From positions 1 to 7,940 of the forward strand of contig CAAGIR010000068.1 in NCBI GenBank assembly GCA_900769975.1: a DNA stretch of 7,940 nt, read 5' to 3'. Both the position numbers and the translations under genes were made by a program. Shown piece after piece: positions 1 to 6,542 of the stretch. The DNA comes from Spirochaetia bacterium (GTDB lineage: Bacteria > Spirochaetota > Spirochaetia > Treponematales > Treponemataceae). Each line of letters starts with the position of its first letter. Position 1 is the stretch's first letter. The notes below the pieces were generated by a model. That model made no database searches, was not told the DNA's origin, and was given only the letters and a program-made list of their open reading frames with translations.

Positions 1-1914
1 ACAATTTTCGGCGCAGTTTTTGAAAGCACGCTGAACCCCGAAACAAGACGAAGCGGCGGCATGCACTACACCAGCGTAGAAAACATCCACAAAGTAATCG
101 ACCCGCTTTTTATGGATTCTCTTAATGCTGAATTTGAATCAATCCAGAAAATCACACAGAAAAAAAATCGGGATTTAAAGCTTTTGGAATTCCAGGAAAA
201 ACTTGGAAAACTTACATTTCTTGACCCTGCCTGTGGAAGCGGAAATTTTCTGACCGAAGCATTTTTGAGCCTCCGCCGTCTTGAAAACAAAGTGATTTCC
301 TCTTTGTTCAACGGAGATATTGTTCTTGGTTTTGATGAATTCATAAAAGTAAAAATCAGCCAGTTTTATGGAATTGAAATAAATGATTTCGCCGTAACAG
401 TTGCCAAAACTGCCCTATGGATTGCCGAAAGTCAGATGATAGCCGAAACCGAAAAAATCATCAGCCAGGAGATTGATTTTCTTCCGCTGACAACAAATGC
501 TTTTATCGTGGAAGGCAACGCCCTGCGCACCGACTGGACAACCCTCAAACCGATTGACAGCAATACCTTGCCCGAAGACGGACTTTTTGCCGGAATCACA
601 ACCCATGTAGACGGCAGCGAACACCACTATGATTATATAATGGGAAATCCGCCGTTTGTGGGAATACGACATAGTGCAAAAGAACATCGTAAAGATTTAG
701 ATGAGGTTCTTTCTGTTATTTCAAAGGCAGGAAGTTTGGATTATGTTTCAGCCTGGTATGTAAAAGCCTCTCAAATAATAAAACTAAATCCTCATACACG
801 TGCTGGATTTGTTTCAACAAATTCAATTACACAAGGCGAACAGGCTTATCCATTATGGAATTATATTTTTAATCTTGGACTTCATATTGATTTTGCCTAC
901 AGAACTTTTAAATGGACAAGTGAAAGTACTGACCAAGCTGCAGTTCACTGCGTAATTATAGGTTTTTCCGCAACAGATGGAATTGAAAAAAGAATTTTTC
1001 TGAATGAAGAAAAATCTGAAAAAGTTGAAAATATAAATCAGTATTTACTCGCTGCTCCAACTATATGGATTTTGAAGAACAAAAAACCAATTAGCAATGT
1101 TCCTGAAATGATAAAAGGTTGCTATCCGACAGATGGTGGAAACTATATTTTTGAGAAAGATGCGATGGATAATTTTATAAAAAAAGAACCACTTTCTGCA
1201 CCATATTTTAGACGGTGGATTGGCTCTGATGATATGCTTAATAATGGAGAGCGTTATATCTTATTTACGAAAAATATTTCACCATCAGAACTAAAGAAAA
1301 TGCCACTTGTAAGAGAAAGGATTGCAAATGTTCGTTCATTACGTCTTAAAAGCACAAAAGAAGCTACACGTAAAAAAGCAGACACGCCACAACTTTTAGA
1401 TGAAGAACGTATTCCAACTTCTCAATTTTTAGTTGTTCCTGTTGTTTCTTCTGAAAATAGACAATACATTCCGCTTGCATATAAAAATCCTCCCGATATT
1501 TGCTATGCAAGTTGTTTTTTTATTGAAAATGCAAATTTGTATTTATTTGGAGTTTTGATGAGCAATGTACATAATGCATGGATGCGTGTTGTCTGCGGAC
1601 GTCTAAAAAGTGATTACCGCTACTCAAACACATTAGTTTACAATAATTTTCCTTGGTGCAATCCAACAGACGAACAAAAAAAGAAAATTGAACAAACCGC
1701 TCAAGCAATTTTAGATGTACGCTCGAAATACCCAAATTCATCGCTTGCTGATATGTATGGTTCGGAAATGTATTTATTTCCTGAACTTTTAAAAGCCCAC
1801 CAGGCCAACGACCACGCAGTAATGCAAGCCTACGGCTTCAACCCAAAAATGACCGAAAGCGAGTGCGTTGGAGAGCTGTTTAAGATGTATGAAAAGCTTA
1901 CACAAAAAGCGTAA
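1..1914 (+). CDS. MmeI-family type IIG/IIL restriction-modification enzyme, C-terminal part (5' end outside window)
   Basis: The frame is open from base 1, so the ATG at 61 is internal. The segment before it reads IFGAVFESTLNPETRRSGG and leads into GMHYTS, which is family sequence. These enzymes join an endonuclease to an adenine-N6 methyltransferase and a target recognition domain in one chain. Counting codons from base 1, SAM-binding motif I (DPACGSG) is at 75-81 and catalytic motif IV (NPPF) at 216-219. The recognition domain follows, then a C-terminal segment with the family-typical ELLKAHQ stretch near base 1780. Full-length relatives are about 900 residues and 637 are visible, so the nuclease and helical spacer must lie upstream and cannot be checked. 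Bases about 660-1790 are much more AT-rich than both ends (see findings). Family assignment is firm; whether it cuts DNA or only methylates is unknown. Confidence 0.9.
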   Translation, partial: TIFGAVFESTLNPETRRSGGMHYTSVENIHKVIDPLFMDSLNAEFESIQKITQKKNRDLKLLEFQEKLGKLTFLDPACGSGNFLTEAFLSLRRLENKVISSLFNGDIVLGFDEFIKVKISQFYGIEINDFAVTVAKTALWIAESQMIAETEKIISQEIDFLPLTTNAFIVEGNALRTDWTTLKPIDSNTLPEDGLFAGITTHVDGSEHHYDYIMGNPPFVGIRHSAKEHRKDLDEVLSVISKAGSLDYVSAWYVKASQIIKLNPHTRAGFVSTNSITQGEQAYPLWNYIFNLGLHIDFAYRTFKWTSESTDQAAVHCVIIGFSATDGIEKRIFLNEEKSEKVENINQYLLAAPTIWILKNKKPISNVPEMIKGCYPTDGGNYIFEKDAMDNFIKKEPLSAPYFRRWIGSDDMLNNGERYILFTKNISPSELKKMPLVRERIANVRSLRLKSTKEATRKKADTPQLLDEERIPTSQFLVVPVVSSENRQYIPLAYKNPPDICYASCFFIENANLYLFGVLMSNVHNAWMRVVCGRLKSDYRYSNTLVYNNFPWCNPTDEQKKKIEQTAQAILDVRSKYPNSSLADMYGSEMYLFPELLKAHQANDHAVMQAYGFNPKMTESECVGELFKMYEKLTQKA

Positions 1915-1942
1915 TTGAGTGCGGATTTATTAAAAATATGCT
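1915..1942 (+). promoter_or_regulatory. possible promoter for the toxin-antitoxin operon
   Basis: TTGAGT (1915-1920) and TATGCT (1937-1942) are separated by 16 bp, placing a start site about 20 bases before the ribosome binding site. Both boxes are imperfect, so this is only a suggestion. The TTG at 1915 is an in-frame but unlikely start codon. Confidence 0.3.
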
Positions 1943-1956
1943 ATATTTATAAATGT

Positions 1957-1965
1957 GGAGGTGAT
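1957..1965 (+). promoter_or_regulatory. strong ribosome binding site that sets the antitoxin start
   Basis: GGAGGTGAT is an almost perfect anti-16S match, 7 bases (from GGAGG) before the ATG at 1969. It shows that the antitoxin starts at 1969 or 1972 and not at the upstream TTG at 1915. Confidence 0.8.
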
Positions 1966-1968
1966 GAT

Positions 1969-2181
1969 ATGATGACAATGAGTCAAATAGAAAATCAGAT
2001 AAGCCAATTTTCGTTTGAAGAGCAATTACATTTACTTGCGTTTATAGCAAACAAAGTGAATATAAGTTCTGAAAAGACCAGTACAAAAACACCAAAACGC
2101 ACTGCCGGAGGACTTATGGGTAAATTTTGGATGGCAGACGATTTTGACGAAACTCCAGATTGTTTCAAGGAATATATGTGA
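1969..2181 (+). CDS. DUF2281-like antitoxin of a PIN toxin-antitoxin pair
   Basis: This gene encodes a 70-residue protein, expected to bind and silence the PIN ribonuclease encoded next to it and probably to repress its own operon. The first half (SQIENQISQFSFEEQLHLLAF) is a predicted helical segment typical of small antitoxins. The tail, with AGGLMGKFWMADDFDE and then FKEYM, matches the conserved C-terminus of DUF2281-type antitoxins found beside PIN toxins. Its TGA stop overlaps the toxin ATG (TGATG at 2179-2183), so the two are translationally coupled. The start at ATG 1969 is chosen because of the GGAGGTGAT site; ATG 1972 or 1978 are possible alternatives. DUF2281 membership is from recognition of the tail motif, not a profile search. 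Confidence 0.8.
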   Translation: MMTMSQIENQISQFSFEEQLHLLAFIANKVNISSEKTSTKTPKRTAGGLMGKFWMADDFDETPDCFKEYM

Positions 2182-2558
2182 TGTACATTATCGATACTCA
2201 TACACTTTTATGGTATTTGCGCAATTCTTCTGAGCTTTCCGAAAAAGCTAGGCAAATAATTGATAATGAAGAACAGATTTTTACCAGCATAGCTTCTCTT
2301 TGGGAAATTGCGATAAAACAAAGTATCGGAAAACTTGATTTAGAGTATTCTATTTCACAAATTGAAAATCTTTGTAAACAAAAATCAATTTCTGTTTTTC
2401 CAATTGCTTCAAGACATTTGGATGAACTTATCAGTTTACCAACTCATCATAATGACCCATTTGACCGGCTTATTATCTGTCAAGCAAAATCTGAAAACCT
2501 TACAATTATCACCCGCGATACCATTATCCCAAAATATCCTGTAAAAACAGTTTGGTAA
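2181..2558 (+). CDS. VapC-like PIN-domain ribonuclease toxin
   Basis: This 125-residue protein is the size of a single PIN domain. It is expected to be a Mg-dependent ribonuclease that cuts RNA when released from the antitoxin. The acidic catalytic positions are visible: D5 in YIIDTHTLLW, E42 in SLWEIAIK, D92/D95 in HHNDPFDRL and D113 in ITRD. The DTHTLLWYL start and the HHxDPFDRLxIxQA block place it in the COG3744-like branch of PIN toxins. The ATG at 2181 overlaps the antitoxin stop. The frame stays open a little further upstream (TTG 2160), but that would overlap the antitoxin further and would precede the conserved IIDTH start. The RNA target cannot be read from sequence. Confidence 0.9.
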   Translation: MYIIDTHTLLWYLRNSSELSEKARQIIDNEEQIFTSIASLWEIAIKQSIGKLDLEYSISQIENLCKQKSISVFPIASRHLDELISLPTHHNDPFDRLIICQAKSENLTIITRDTIIPKYPVKTVW

Positions 2559-2619
2559 ATAAATTTTTCATTGAAACAAGTAAGTTTTCAAAGTATTTGT
2601 CATACATTCCCTGGCTCAT
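2524..2619 (-). CDS. possible 31-codon ORF or 5' remnant of a gene
   Basis: The minus strand reads MSQGMYDKYFENLL and continues to a stop at 2524, for 31 residues. A GGAG (2633-2630) lies about 10 bases before the ATG at 2619. The end overlaps the last 35 bases of the PIN toxin gene antisense, which argues against it being intact. It may be the beginning of a gene whose rest was replaced by the toxin-antitoxin module, or chance. I do not recognise the sequence. Confidence 0.2.
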   Translation of the reverse strand: MSQGMYDKYFENLLVSMKNLFTKLFLQDILG

Positions 2620-2634
2620 ATTTTTTTATCTCCG

Positions 2635-2657
2635 TGCGCCGGTCGGCGCAGATTTTT
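2635..2657 (+). repeat. GC-rich hairpin, copy 1 (possible terminator of the toxin-antitoxin operon)
   Basis: TGCGCC (2635-2640), loop GGTC, GGCGCA (2645-2650) is followed by GATTTTT. It stands out as pure GC in AT-rich DNA and matches the copy at 2848-2863. Its position 77 bases after the toxin stop and the T-run make an intrinsic terminator plausible. Confidence 0.55.
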
Positions 2658-2847
2658 CTCTGAATTCATTGCCCCCGTGGTAGCAAGATAAAAGGGAAGT
2701 CTGACAACCCCTCCTAATTGCAGATATTATCGACAGATAGATGTCTGACAAATTCAAATTGTGTTTACAAAAATGCTCTTTTTTCAATTTTCTTCTATAT
2801 ATGAATATGTAAACATAGTTTTTCCCCGAAAAAAATAAAATTCAAAG

Positions 2848-2869
2848 TGCGCCGATTGGCGCAGATTTT
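2848..2869 (+). repeat. GC-rich hairpin, copy 2
   Basis: TGCGCC (2848-2853), loop GATT, GGCGCA (2858-2863) is followed by GATTTT. Stem and 3' tail (GCAGATTTT) are identical to copy 1 and only the loop differs. No gene ends immediately upstream, so a terminator role is less obvious than for copy 1; it may be a dispersed repeat. Confidence 0.5.
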
Positions 2870-2976
2870 AGATTTTGTATGACAAATTAAGTATTACCCA
2901 GTCCATTTTCTGTACCGGTTATTGTCCAATAAAAAATCCTGTGATAAAGTTTACTCAGCTTCTTCCTGCCCAGGAT

Positions 2977-2981
2977 AGGAG
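2977..2981 (+). promoter_or_regulatory. ribosome binding site that supports the TTG start of the topoisomerase
   Basis: AGGAG lies 5 bases before TTG 2987. There is no in-frame ATG between it and the conserved KLIITEKSSVAK block, so TTG is the start. Confidence 0.8.
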
Positions 2982-2986
2982 TCTAT

Positions 2987-4753
2987 TTGAGGAAACTCAT
3001 CATCACTGAAAAATCCAGCGTTGCCAAAGATTTTGCAGACGCACTGGACTGCAAATGGCTGCCGGAGCGCAGAACCTATCTAAACAAGTCTGAACAGACG
3101 GAAATCGTCTACTGTGTAGGACATCTTTTTTCACTTAAAGAACCGGAACTTTATGACATCAAATTTAAAAACTGGTCGGCTCTTCCTGTAATTCCCAAAA
3201 ATTTTAAATACCGCATAAATGAGTCGGTAAAGCCCATTTCAAAACAGGTAATTTCACTTCTTCAGGAATACAAGAACGACACGATTATCATCGCAACGGA
3301 TGCAGACAGGGAAGGGGAACTGATTGCCCGTGAGTGTCTTTTGATGGCAGGAATTACAGACAGAACAAAAATCTTTCGGTTCTGGGAAAGTCAGGCTTTG
3401 ACGAAAAATGTAATTCTTTCCGGGCTTAAAAATGCAAAACCGCTTTCTGAATATGACGGTCTTGCTGAATCAGGATTTGCCCGTCAAGCAGCTGACTGGC
3501 TAGTGGGAATAAATTTCTCTCGGCTTATGACAAACAAAATCCACAAAACTATATCAGTCGGAAGAGTGCAGACTGCGATTCTTGCAGAAATTGCCCGCCG
3601 TGATAAAAAAATCCGGGAATTCACGCCGGAAACCTATTATGAGTTTTATGCGGAATTCAACGGTGACAAAAACCTTGCTGGAATCCTTCTGAACACAAAA
3701 GACGGCGGAACAAGGTTTTCAGACTCAGCCGTATACTCAGACTTGTTGAATATTTCAGGAAAAAACAGTGTAATTACGGCAAATGAAAGCGACAGGAAAA
3801 CAATTCAGCCGCCACAGCTTTATAATCTTGCAGACCTCCAAAAGGATACCTTCAAAAAATACGAATTTTCCCCGGAAAAAACGCTCGCCATTATCCAGAA
3901 ACTTTACGAAGTTCATAAATGCGTTTCATATCCAAGAACTCCGTCAAAAGTAATGGGAACTAAAAATGCCGAACTTGTAAGAACGCTTTACGAACAGTTC
4001 TCAGCTTCGTATGCAAAATACAACAGCCTGATTACCTGTGCAGAAAAAATTACGGCGGATAACAAGCGTATTTTTGATGACAAGAAACTTGAAGCACACC
4101 ACGCACTGATTCCCCTTAATTTTATTCCAGTAGAAGCAAATGAAGAAGAGAGAAAAATTTACGGAATGATTCTAAACCGTTTTATGTGTGTTGTCGCTCC
4201 TGATTATATTTACGATGAACAGACAATTCTTGCAGAATCAGAAGGATATTTATTCAATCTTAAAGGCAGAAAAATCATTCAGAACGGATGGAAGGAATTT
4301 TGTGAAAGCGATAAAGAAGAAGAATCTACCGAACAAGATTCTCCGGTTCTCGATGTTCAAAATCTTCGGATTACAAATATCGTCAAAAAAATGAAAAAGA
4401 CGAAAGCACCGAAGCACTACAACGATGCTTCAATCCTCAGTTTTATGGAAAATCCAAAGTCCGAAGACGAGCAGAACTCTCTATGCGGAATCGGAACTCA
4501 GGCGACACGGCACACATTCATTCCAAAACTAAAATCGCGTAATTACATTACAAGTGACGGTAAAAATATTGAGATTACAGAAACTGGTAGGGAAGTACTA
4601 AACAAAATTTATAATTCACCTCTCAAGGATTTGACCGATGCCGGAAAGACAACCGAATGGGAAGAAAAACTTTCCTCAAATCCGCTGGAATTTCTAACAC
4701 AGATTAAATCATATGTCAAAGAAAGCGTAAAAGCGATGCAAGAAGGAAAGTGA
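2987..4753 (+). CDS. topB: type IA DNA topoisomerase, TopB/TraE-like (topoisomerase III)
   Basis: This 588-residue enzyme cuts one DNA strand through a 5'-phosphotyrosine and passes or decatenates single strands. The TOPRIM domain is at the N-terminus, with EKSSVAK (E8 catalytic) and the metal-binding DADREGE at 105-111. SVGRVQTAILAEI at 190-202 is the strand-binding gate. The catalytic tyrosine is Y315 in VSYPRTPS. GIGTQATRHTFIPKL (501-515) closes the core. It ends after the core and has no C-terminal zinc fingers. Such stand-alone TopB proteins, separate from the chromosomal TopA, are typical of conjugative plasmids and integrative elements, where they help process transferred DNA. The start is an unusual TTG supported by AGGAG and the family N-terminus. 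A 51-codon gene follows 3 bases after the stop. Confidence 0.93.
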   Translation: MRKLIITEKSSVAKDFADALDCKWLPERRTYLNKSEQTEIVYCVGHLFSLKEPELYDIKFKNWSALPVIPKNFKYRINESVKPISKQVISLLQEYKNDTIIIATDADREGELIARECLLMAGITDRTKIFRFWESQALTKNVILSGLKNAKPLSEYDGLAESGFARQAADWLVGINFSRLMTNKIHKTISVGRVQTAILAEIARRDKKIREFTPETYYEFYAEFNGDKNLAGILLNTKDGGTRFSDSAVYSDLLNISGKNSVITANESDRKTIQPPQLYNLADLQKDTFKKYEFSPEKTLAIIQKLYEVHKCVSYPRTPSKVMGTKNAELVRTLYEQFSASYAKYNSLITCAEKITADNKRIFDDKKLEAHHALIPLNFIPVEANEEERKIYGMILNRFMCVVAPDYIYDEQTILAESEGYLFNLKGRKIIQNGWKEFCESDKEEESTEQDSPVLDVQNLRITNIVKKMKKTKAPKHYNDASILSFMENPKSEDEQNSLCGIGTQATRHTFIPKLKSRNYITSDGKNIEITETGREVLNKIYNSPLKDLTDAGKTTEWEEKLSSNPLEFLTQIKSYVKESVKAMQEGK

Positions 4754-4756
4754 GTT

Positions 4757-4912
4757 ATGAATAATAAAACATTTCTATTTTCTAAAAATGGCTGCACAGT
4801 TTCAAAACTCATCGTTATGGGAAAAGCATACTTCATACTTGAAAAAGCCGGAACACGCTATGTCCGTTATAGTATAAACAGTATAAACGCCCTTATAAAT
4901 TCACTAAAATAG
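4757..4912 (+). CDS. small hypothetical protein, 51 residues, coupled to topB
   Basis: The ATG lies 3 bases after the topB stop, and the purine-rich AAGGAAAG at the very end of topB (4743-4750) serves as its ribosome binding site. It is therefore probably made from the topB message by coupled translation. The protein is basic with no acidic residue after E29. It begins MNNKTFLFSKNGCTVSKLIV, has a central YFILEKAGTRYVRY stretch that looks like beta strand, and ends INALINSLK. There is no signal peptide or clear membrane segment. I do not recognise a family. The spacing, Shine-Dalgarno site and codon use support a real gene; its role is unknown, possibly an accessory factor of the element. Confidence 0.6.
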   Translation: MNNKTFLFSKNGCTVSKLIVMGKAYFILEKAGTRYVRYSINSINALINSLK

Positions 4913-4921
4913 CCGAAAAAG

Positions 4922-4958
4922 AAAAAAAGGGAAGCCGTCTGATATTTCAAACGACTTC
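4922..4958 (-). terminator. intrinsic terminator of the minus-strand operon
   Basis: The arms at 4931-4942 and 4947-4958 enclose a 4-base loop. In the minus-strand RNA all 12 positions pair (two as G-U), and the stem is followed by CC and seven U (A-run at 4922-4928 on the plus strand), then a second U-run. In the plus-strand RNA the same two positions become C-A mismatches. The terminator therefore evolved for the minus strand and ends the transcript encoding the 26-residue peptide. It may also weakly stop topB transcription, since TTTTT follows at 4963-4967. Confidence 0.85.
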
Positions 4959-4964
4959 TCTATT

Positions 4965-4992
4965 TTTAATGATTAAATCATTTAATGATTAA
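4965..4992. repeat. 12-bp tandem-like direct repeat in the 3' untranslated region of the small peptide gene
   Basis: TTTAATGATTAA occurs at 4965-4976 and again at 4981-4992 with ATCA between. The first copy plus spacer also forms a TGATTAAATCA palindrome. The second copy covers the stop codon of the 26-residue peptide gene. Role unknown; it could be a structure in the message or simply AT-rich repetition. Confidence 0.5.
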
Positions 4993-5062
4993 CCCAACTA
5001 ATAACACTTATAATAATTGCCAATATACTTAATATAAGTGATATGATTAATGGTTTTGTCAT
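4982..5062 (-). CDS. 26-residue hydrophobic membrane peptide (candidate type I-like toxin)
   Basis: This gene is very short but has clear signals. The start ATG is preceded by AGGGGGA with a 5-base spacer (5074-5068), it has a TAA stop, and the terminator begins 24 bases later. The peptide begins MTKPLIISLILSILAI, continues IISVISW, and ends VNH. It has one lysine, one histidine and no acidic residue, with a single predicted membrane helix at about residues 5-23. In length and composition it resembles small membrane toxins such as ShoB, TisB and Ibs, though I claim no homology. It lies 20 bases after the stop of the 476-residue gene and is probably co-transcribed with it. An inverted repeat inside the reading frame (5005-5012 with 5033-5040) could fold its message. 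Alternatives are a small subunit of a membrane complex or a fortuitous ORF. Confidence 0.65.
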   Translation of the reverse strand: MTKPLIISLILSILAIIISVISWVNH

Positions 5063-5067
5063 TACAA

Positions 5068-5074
5068 TCCCCCT
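5068..5074 (-). promoter_or_regulatory. strong ribosome binding site of the 26-residue peptide gene
   Basis: The minus strand reads AGGGGGA followed by TTGTA and ATG. It sits in the 20-base gap after the upstream stop, a run of five G in otherwise AT-rich DNA. It is the main reason to accept such a short reading frame. Confidence 0.7.
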
Positions 5075-5082
5075 GCAATATT

Positions 5083-6513
5083 TTATCTTTCAAGAACAGT
5101 TAAAAATTCAGAATTGTACCAGTGTTCCGGTATTTTTCCTTTCTGAAAATTTATAATATGCGAATTCAGTCTTTTCAGTGGAAGGTTTGTATATGAAAAC
5201 AAATTCAAGAAATTGCACCACTGTGTCTGCGGAATGGAGTTCGAAGCAATAAAACTGTTGTGGAGCTGATAAATAAAATATGCCGTTTCAATGTCACGCT
5301 TTTTCTTATCTTCTGGAGAAAATTCTTCTGGGAAGTCAGCTTCCCACGGATTCATTTCGCGGTCAATTCCTTCTTTCATAAAAAATCTTGTAGTCATAAT
5401 AAGGTCGCAGACCTTTTCATAAATTATTGGATTTTCAAAGAGAATTTCAAGCCTGTCTATTCTATCAAATTTTTTCCCTGCATTGAACCTGTGAAATTCT
5501 TTTATAAACTCTGTAAGAGAAAAATCGTCCTTTAATTCTTCAGCGTTCGCAAGTTCTCTTTCGGCTTTTTCACCAATGCTTAAAAAACTGTTTCTGACTT
5601 CTGTATAAAATTTCTTAATTACAGAATACACCGAATCAGCACCGGCCGTCTGGAAGATGTCTATTCTTTCATCGTATGACAGTCCACTTTGATAAAAATT
5701 GAATTTTTTGTACATACAAAGAGAAACCACAAAAAGGGCAGAGTAATCCGGATTGTTGAGAAAAGTTGGCGGCGTAATATAAAAATAGAACTGATGAATC
5801 AGCTTGGAAAGAAATTCATGAATCGTGCTTTTAATTTTTTCATTAAAGAGAAAAATGCTGTTTGAAAGCTGACAAGGATTTTTCTTTTCTTCTTCCGAAA
5901 ATTTTTCCAGCGTAATTTTAGGAAAAAGGCTGTCAATTTTTGGACATATCTCGCAAGGAATTTTTGATGTTGAAACAATTATCCGTATTGAAGTATTCAA
6001 CTCTGAACAGGCAGAATCAAGATTTACACTATGCTGATTATTTATAAGGTCATCAATATGTGCACGAATTTCATTTAAAAGCCCGAACAGGGCAGAAGAA
6101 GTTTTTATTTCGGAAAATACATCAATTCTGGTATTTTGCACATTTTTTTCTGAACGAAATTTTGAATCGATTTTACCAAGCTGTTCATTTATCAAAAGAA
6201 TTAACTCCGATACATCTGCAAGATACCTGGAAACAGAAATAATTAAATTATGCTTGTAAATTTTGAATTTCTTTGTCCTGTAAACTCTGTTTATGTCCGA
6301 AATTTCATAAAATGAAACTTTATAGCGGTTTCTAAGGTTGAAATTATAGATTTCAGCACTATTCTTGTTATATGTTTCGTAAGAATAAGTAAACGGACTC
6401 TGGGAGGATGAAGAATCTGTTTTTTCTTTTTTTGTCAAATCAAGTTCAATATCCCTGTATTCACAGCGTATAACGGAAAGTCCTTCCGCAAGAATTTTTA
6501 AATCATCACTCAT
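5083..6513 (-). CDS. unrecognised 476-residue protein, first gene of the S24-repressor-controlled operon
   Basis: I do not recognise this protein. It looks cytoplasmic, with no signal peptide and no convincing membrane helix. It is rich in K, E, F, N, S and I and largely helical by appearance. A serine-rich linker (SSSSQS, 34-39) separates a short N-terminal part from the rest. Residues 97-156 have heptad-like hydrophobic spacing (SELILLINEQLGKI) that could be coiled coil. One CEIC pair is at 187-190, without a second pair to make a zinc site. The C-terminal half has an aromatic-rich stretch (HQFYFYITPPTF, 240-251) and an acidic patch (EADFPEEFSPED, 391-402). I see no nuclease, ATPase, protease or nucleotide-cyclase motif. 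The start at 6513 is supported by GAGGGA 5 bases upstream. It precedes the small membrane peptide in the operon and is divergent from a self-cleaving repressor, which suggests an inducible response or defence role. Confidence 0.85.
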   Translation of the reverse strand: MSDDLKILAEGLSVIRCEYRDIELDLTKKEKTDSSSSQSPFTYSYETYNKNSAEIYNFNLRNRYKVSFYEISDINRVYRTKKFKIYKHNLIISVSRYLADVSELILLINEQLGKIDSKFRSEKNVQNTRIDVFSEIKTSSALFGLLNEIRAHIDDLINNQHSVNLDSACSELNTSIRIIVSTSKIPCEICPKIDSLFPKITLEKFSEEEKKNPCQLSNSIFLFNEKIKSTIHEFLSKLIHQFYFYITPPTFLNNPDYSALFVVSLCMYKKFNFYQSGLSYDERIDIFQTAGADSVYSVIKKFYTEVRNSFLSIGEKAERELANAEELKDDFSLTEFIKEFHRFNAGKKFDRIDRLEILFENPIIYEKVCDLIMTTRFFMKEGIDREMNPWEADFPEEFSPEDKKKRDIETAYFIYQLHNSFIASNSIPQTQWCNFLNLFSYTNLPLKRLNSHIINFQKGKIPEHWYNSEFLTVLER

Positions 6514-6518
6514 CCATG

Positions 6519-6524
6519 TCCCTC
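6519..6524 (-). promoter_or_regulatory. ribosome binding site of the 476-residue protein
   Basis: The minus strand reads GAGGGA, then CATGG, then the ATG at 6513. The out-of-frame ATG in the spacer (6517) opens a different frame, so 6513 is the start. Confidence 0.7.
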
Positions 6525-6542
6525 ATAAAAATATTTTTTATA

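Larger units (their letters stand above)
2595..2887. repeat. 293-bp segment bounded by a 12-bp perfect inverted repeat
   Basis: ATTTGTCATACA at 2595-2606 is the exact reverse complement of TGTATGACAAAT at 2876-2887. Each arm lies just outside one copy of the GC-rich hairpin, so the arrangement is roughly symmetrical. Inside are another inverted repeat (TGTTTACA 2762-2769 with TGTAAACA 2808-2815) and a TCTGACAA repeated near 2700 and 2743. The gap from 2559 to 2986 (428 bp) holds this and no convincing intact gene. It could be a small non-autonomous element, a regulatory or origin region for the downstream mobilisation-type gene, or a decayed duplication. Confidence 0.55.

Noticed and set aside
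160..167. Run of eight A in the methyltransferase gene as a phase-variation tract
   Set aside because: Lysine-rich coding in AT-rich DNA produces such runs by chance, the frame is intact, and nothing else suggests switching.
415..687. 90-codon minus-strand frame inside the methyltransferase gene
   Set aside because: It is antisense to conserved motifs I-IV of the methyltransferase and has no start signals.
2934..2945. ATCCTGT resembling the nick consensus of IncP-type transfer origins
   Set aside because: A seven-base match without the neighbouring relaxase-binding inverted repeat and with no relaxase gene in view is not enough to call an oriT.
2559..2986. CRISPR array
   Set aside because: Only two hairpin copies about 213 bp apart, with no regular spacer pattern and no cas gene.
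2875..3009. 44-codon plus-strand frame from TTG 2875 overlapping the topB start
   Set aside because: It has no ribosome binding site, overlaps the topB gene in another frame and matches nothing I recognise.
4965..5062. Plus-strand antisense RNA promoter opposing the small peptide gene, as in classic type I toxin-antitoxin pairs
   Set aside because: TATAAT at 5009-5014 and TATGAT near 5043 exist, but neither has a -35 box at suitable spacing, so no antisense RNA can be supported from sequence.
5260..5535. 91-codon plus-strand frame inside the 476-residue gene
   Set aside because: It is antisense to a well-supported gene, lacks a ribosome binding site and has the composition of a complement shadow.
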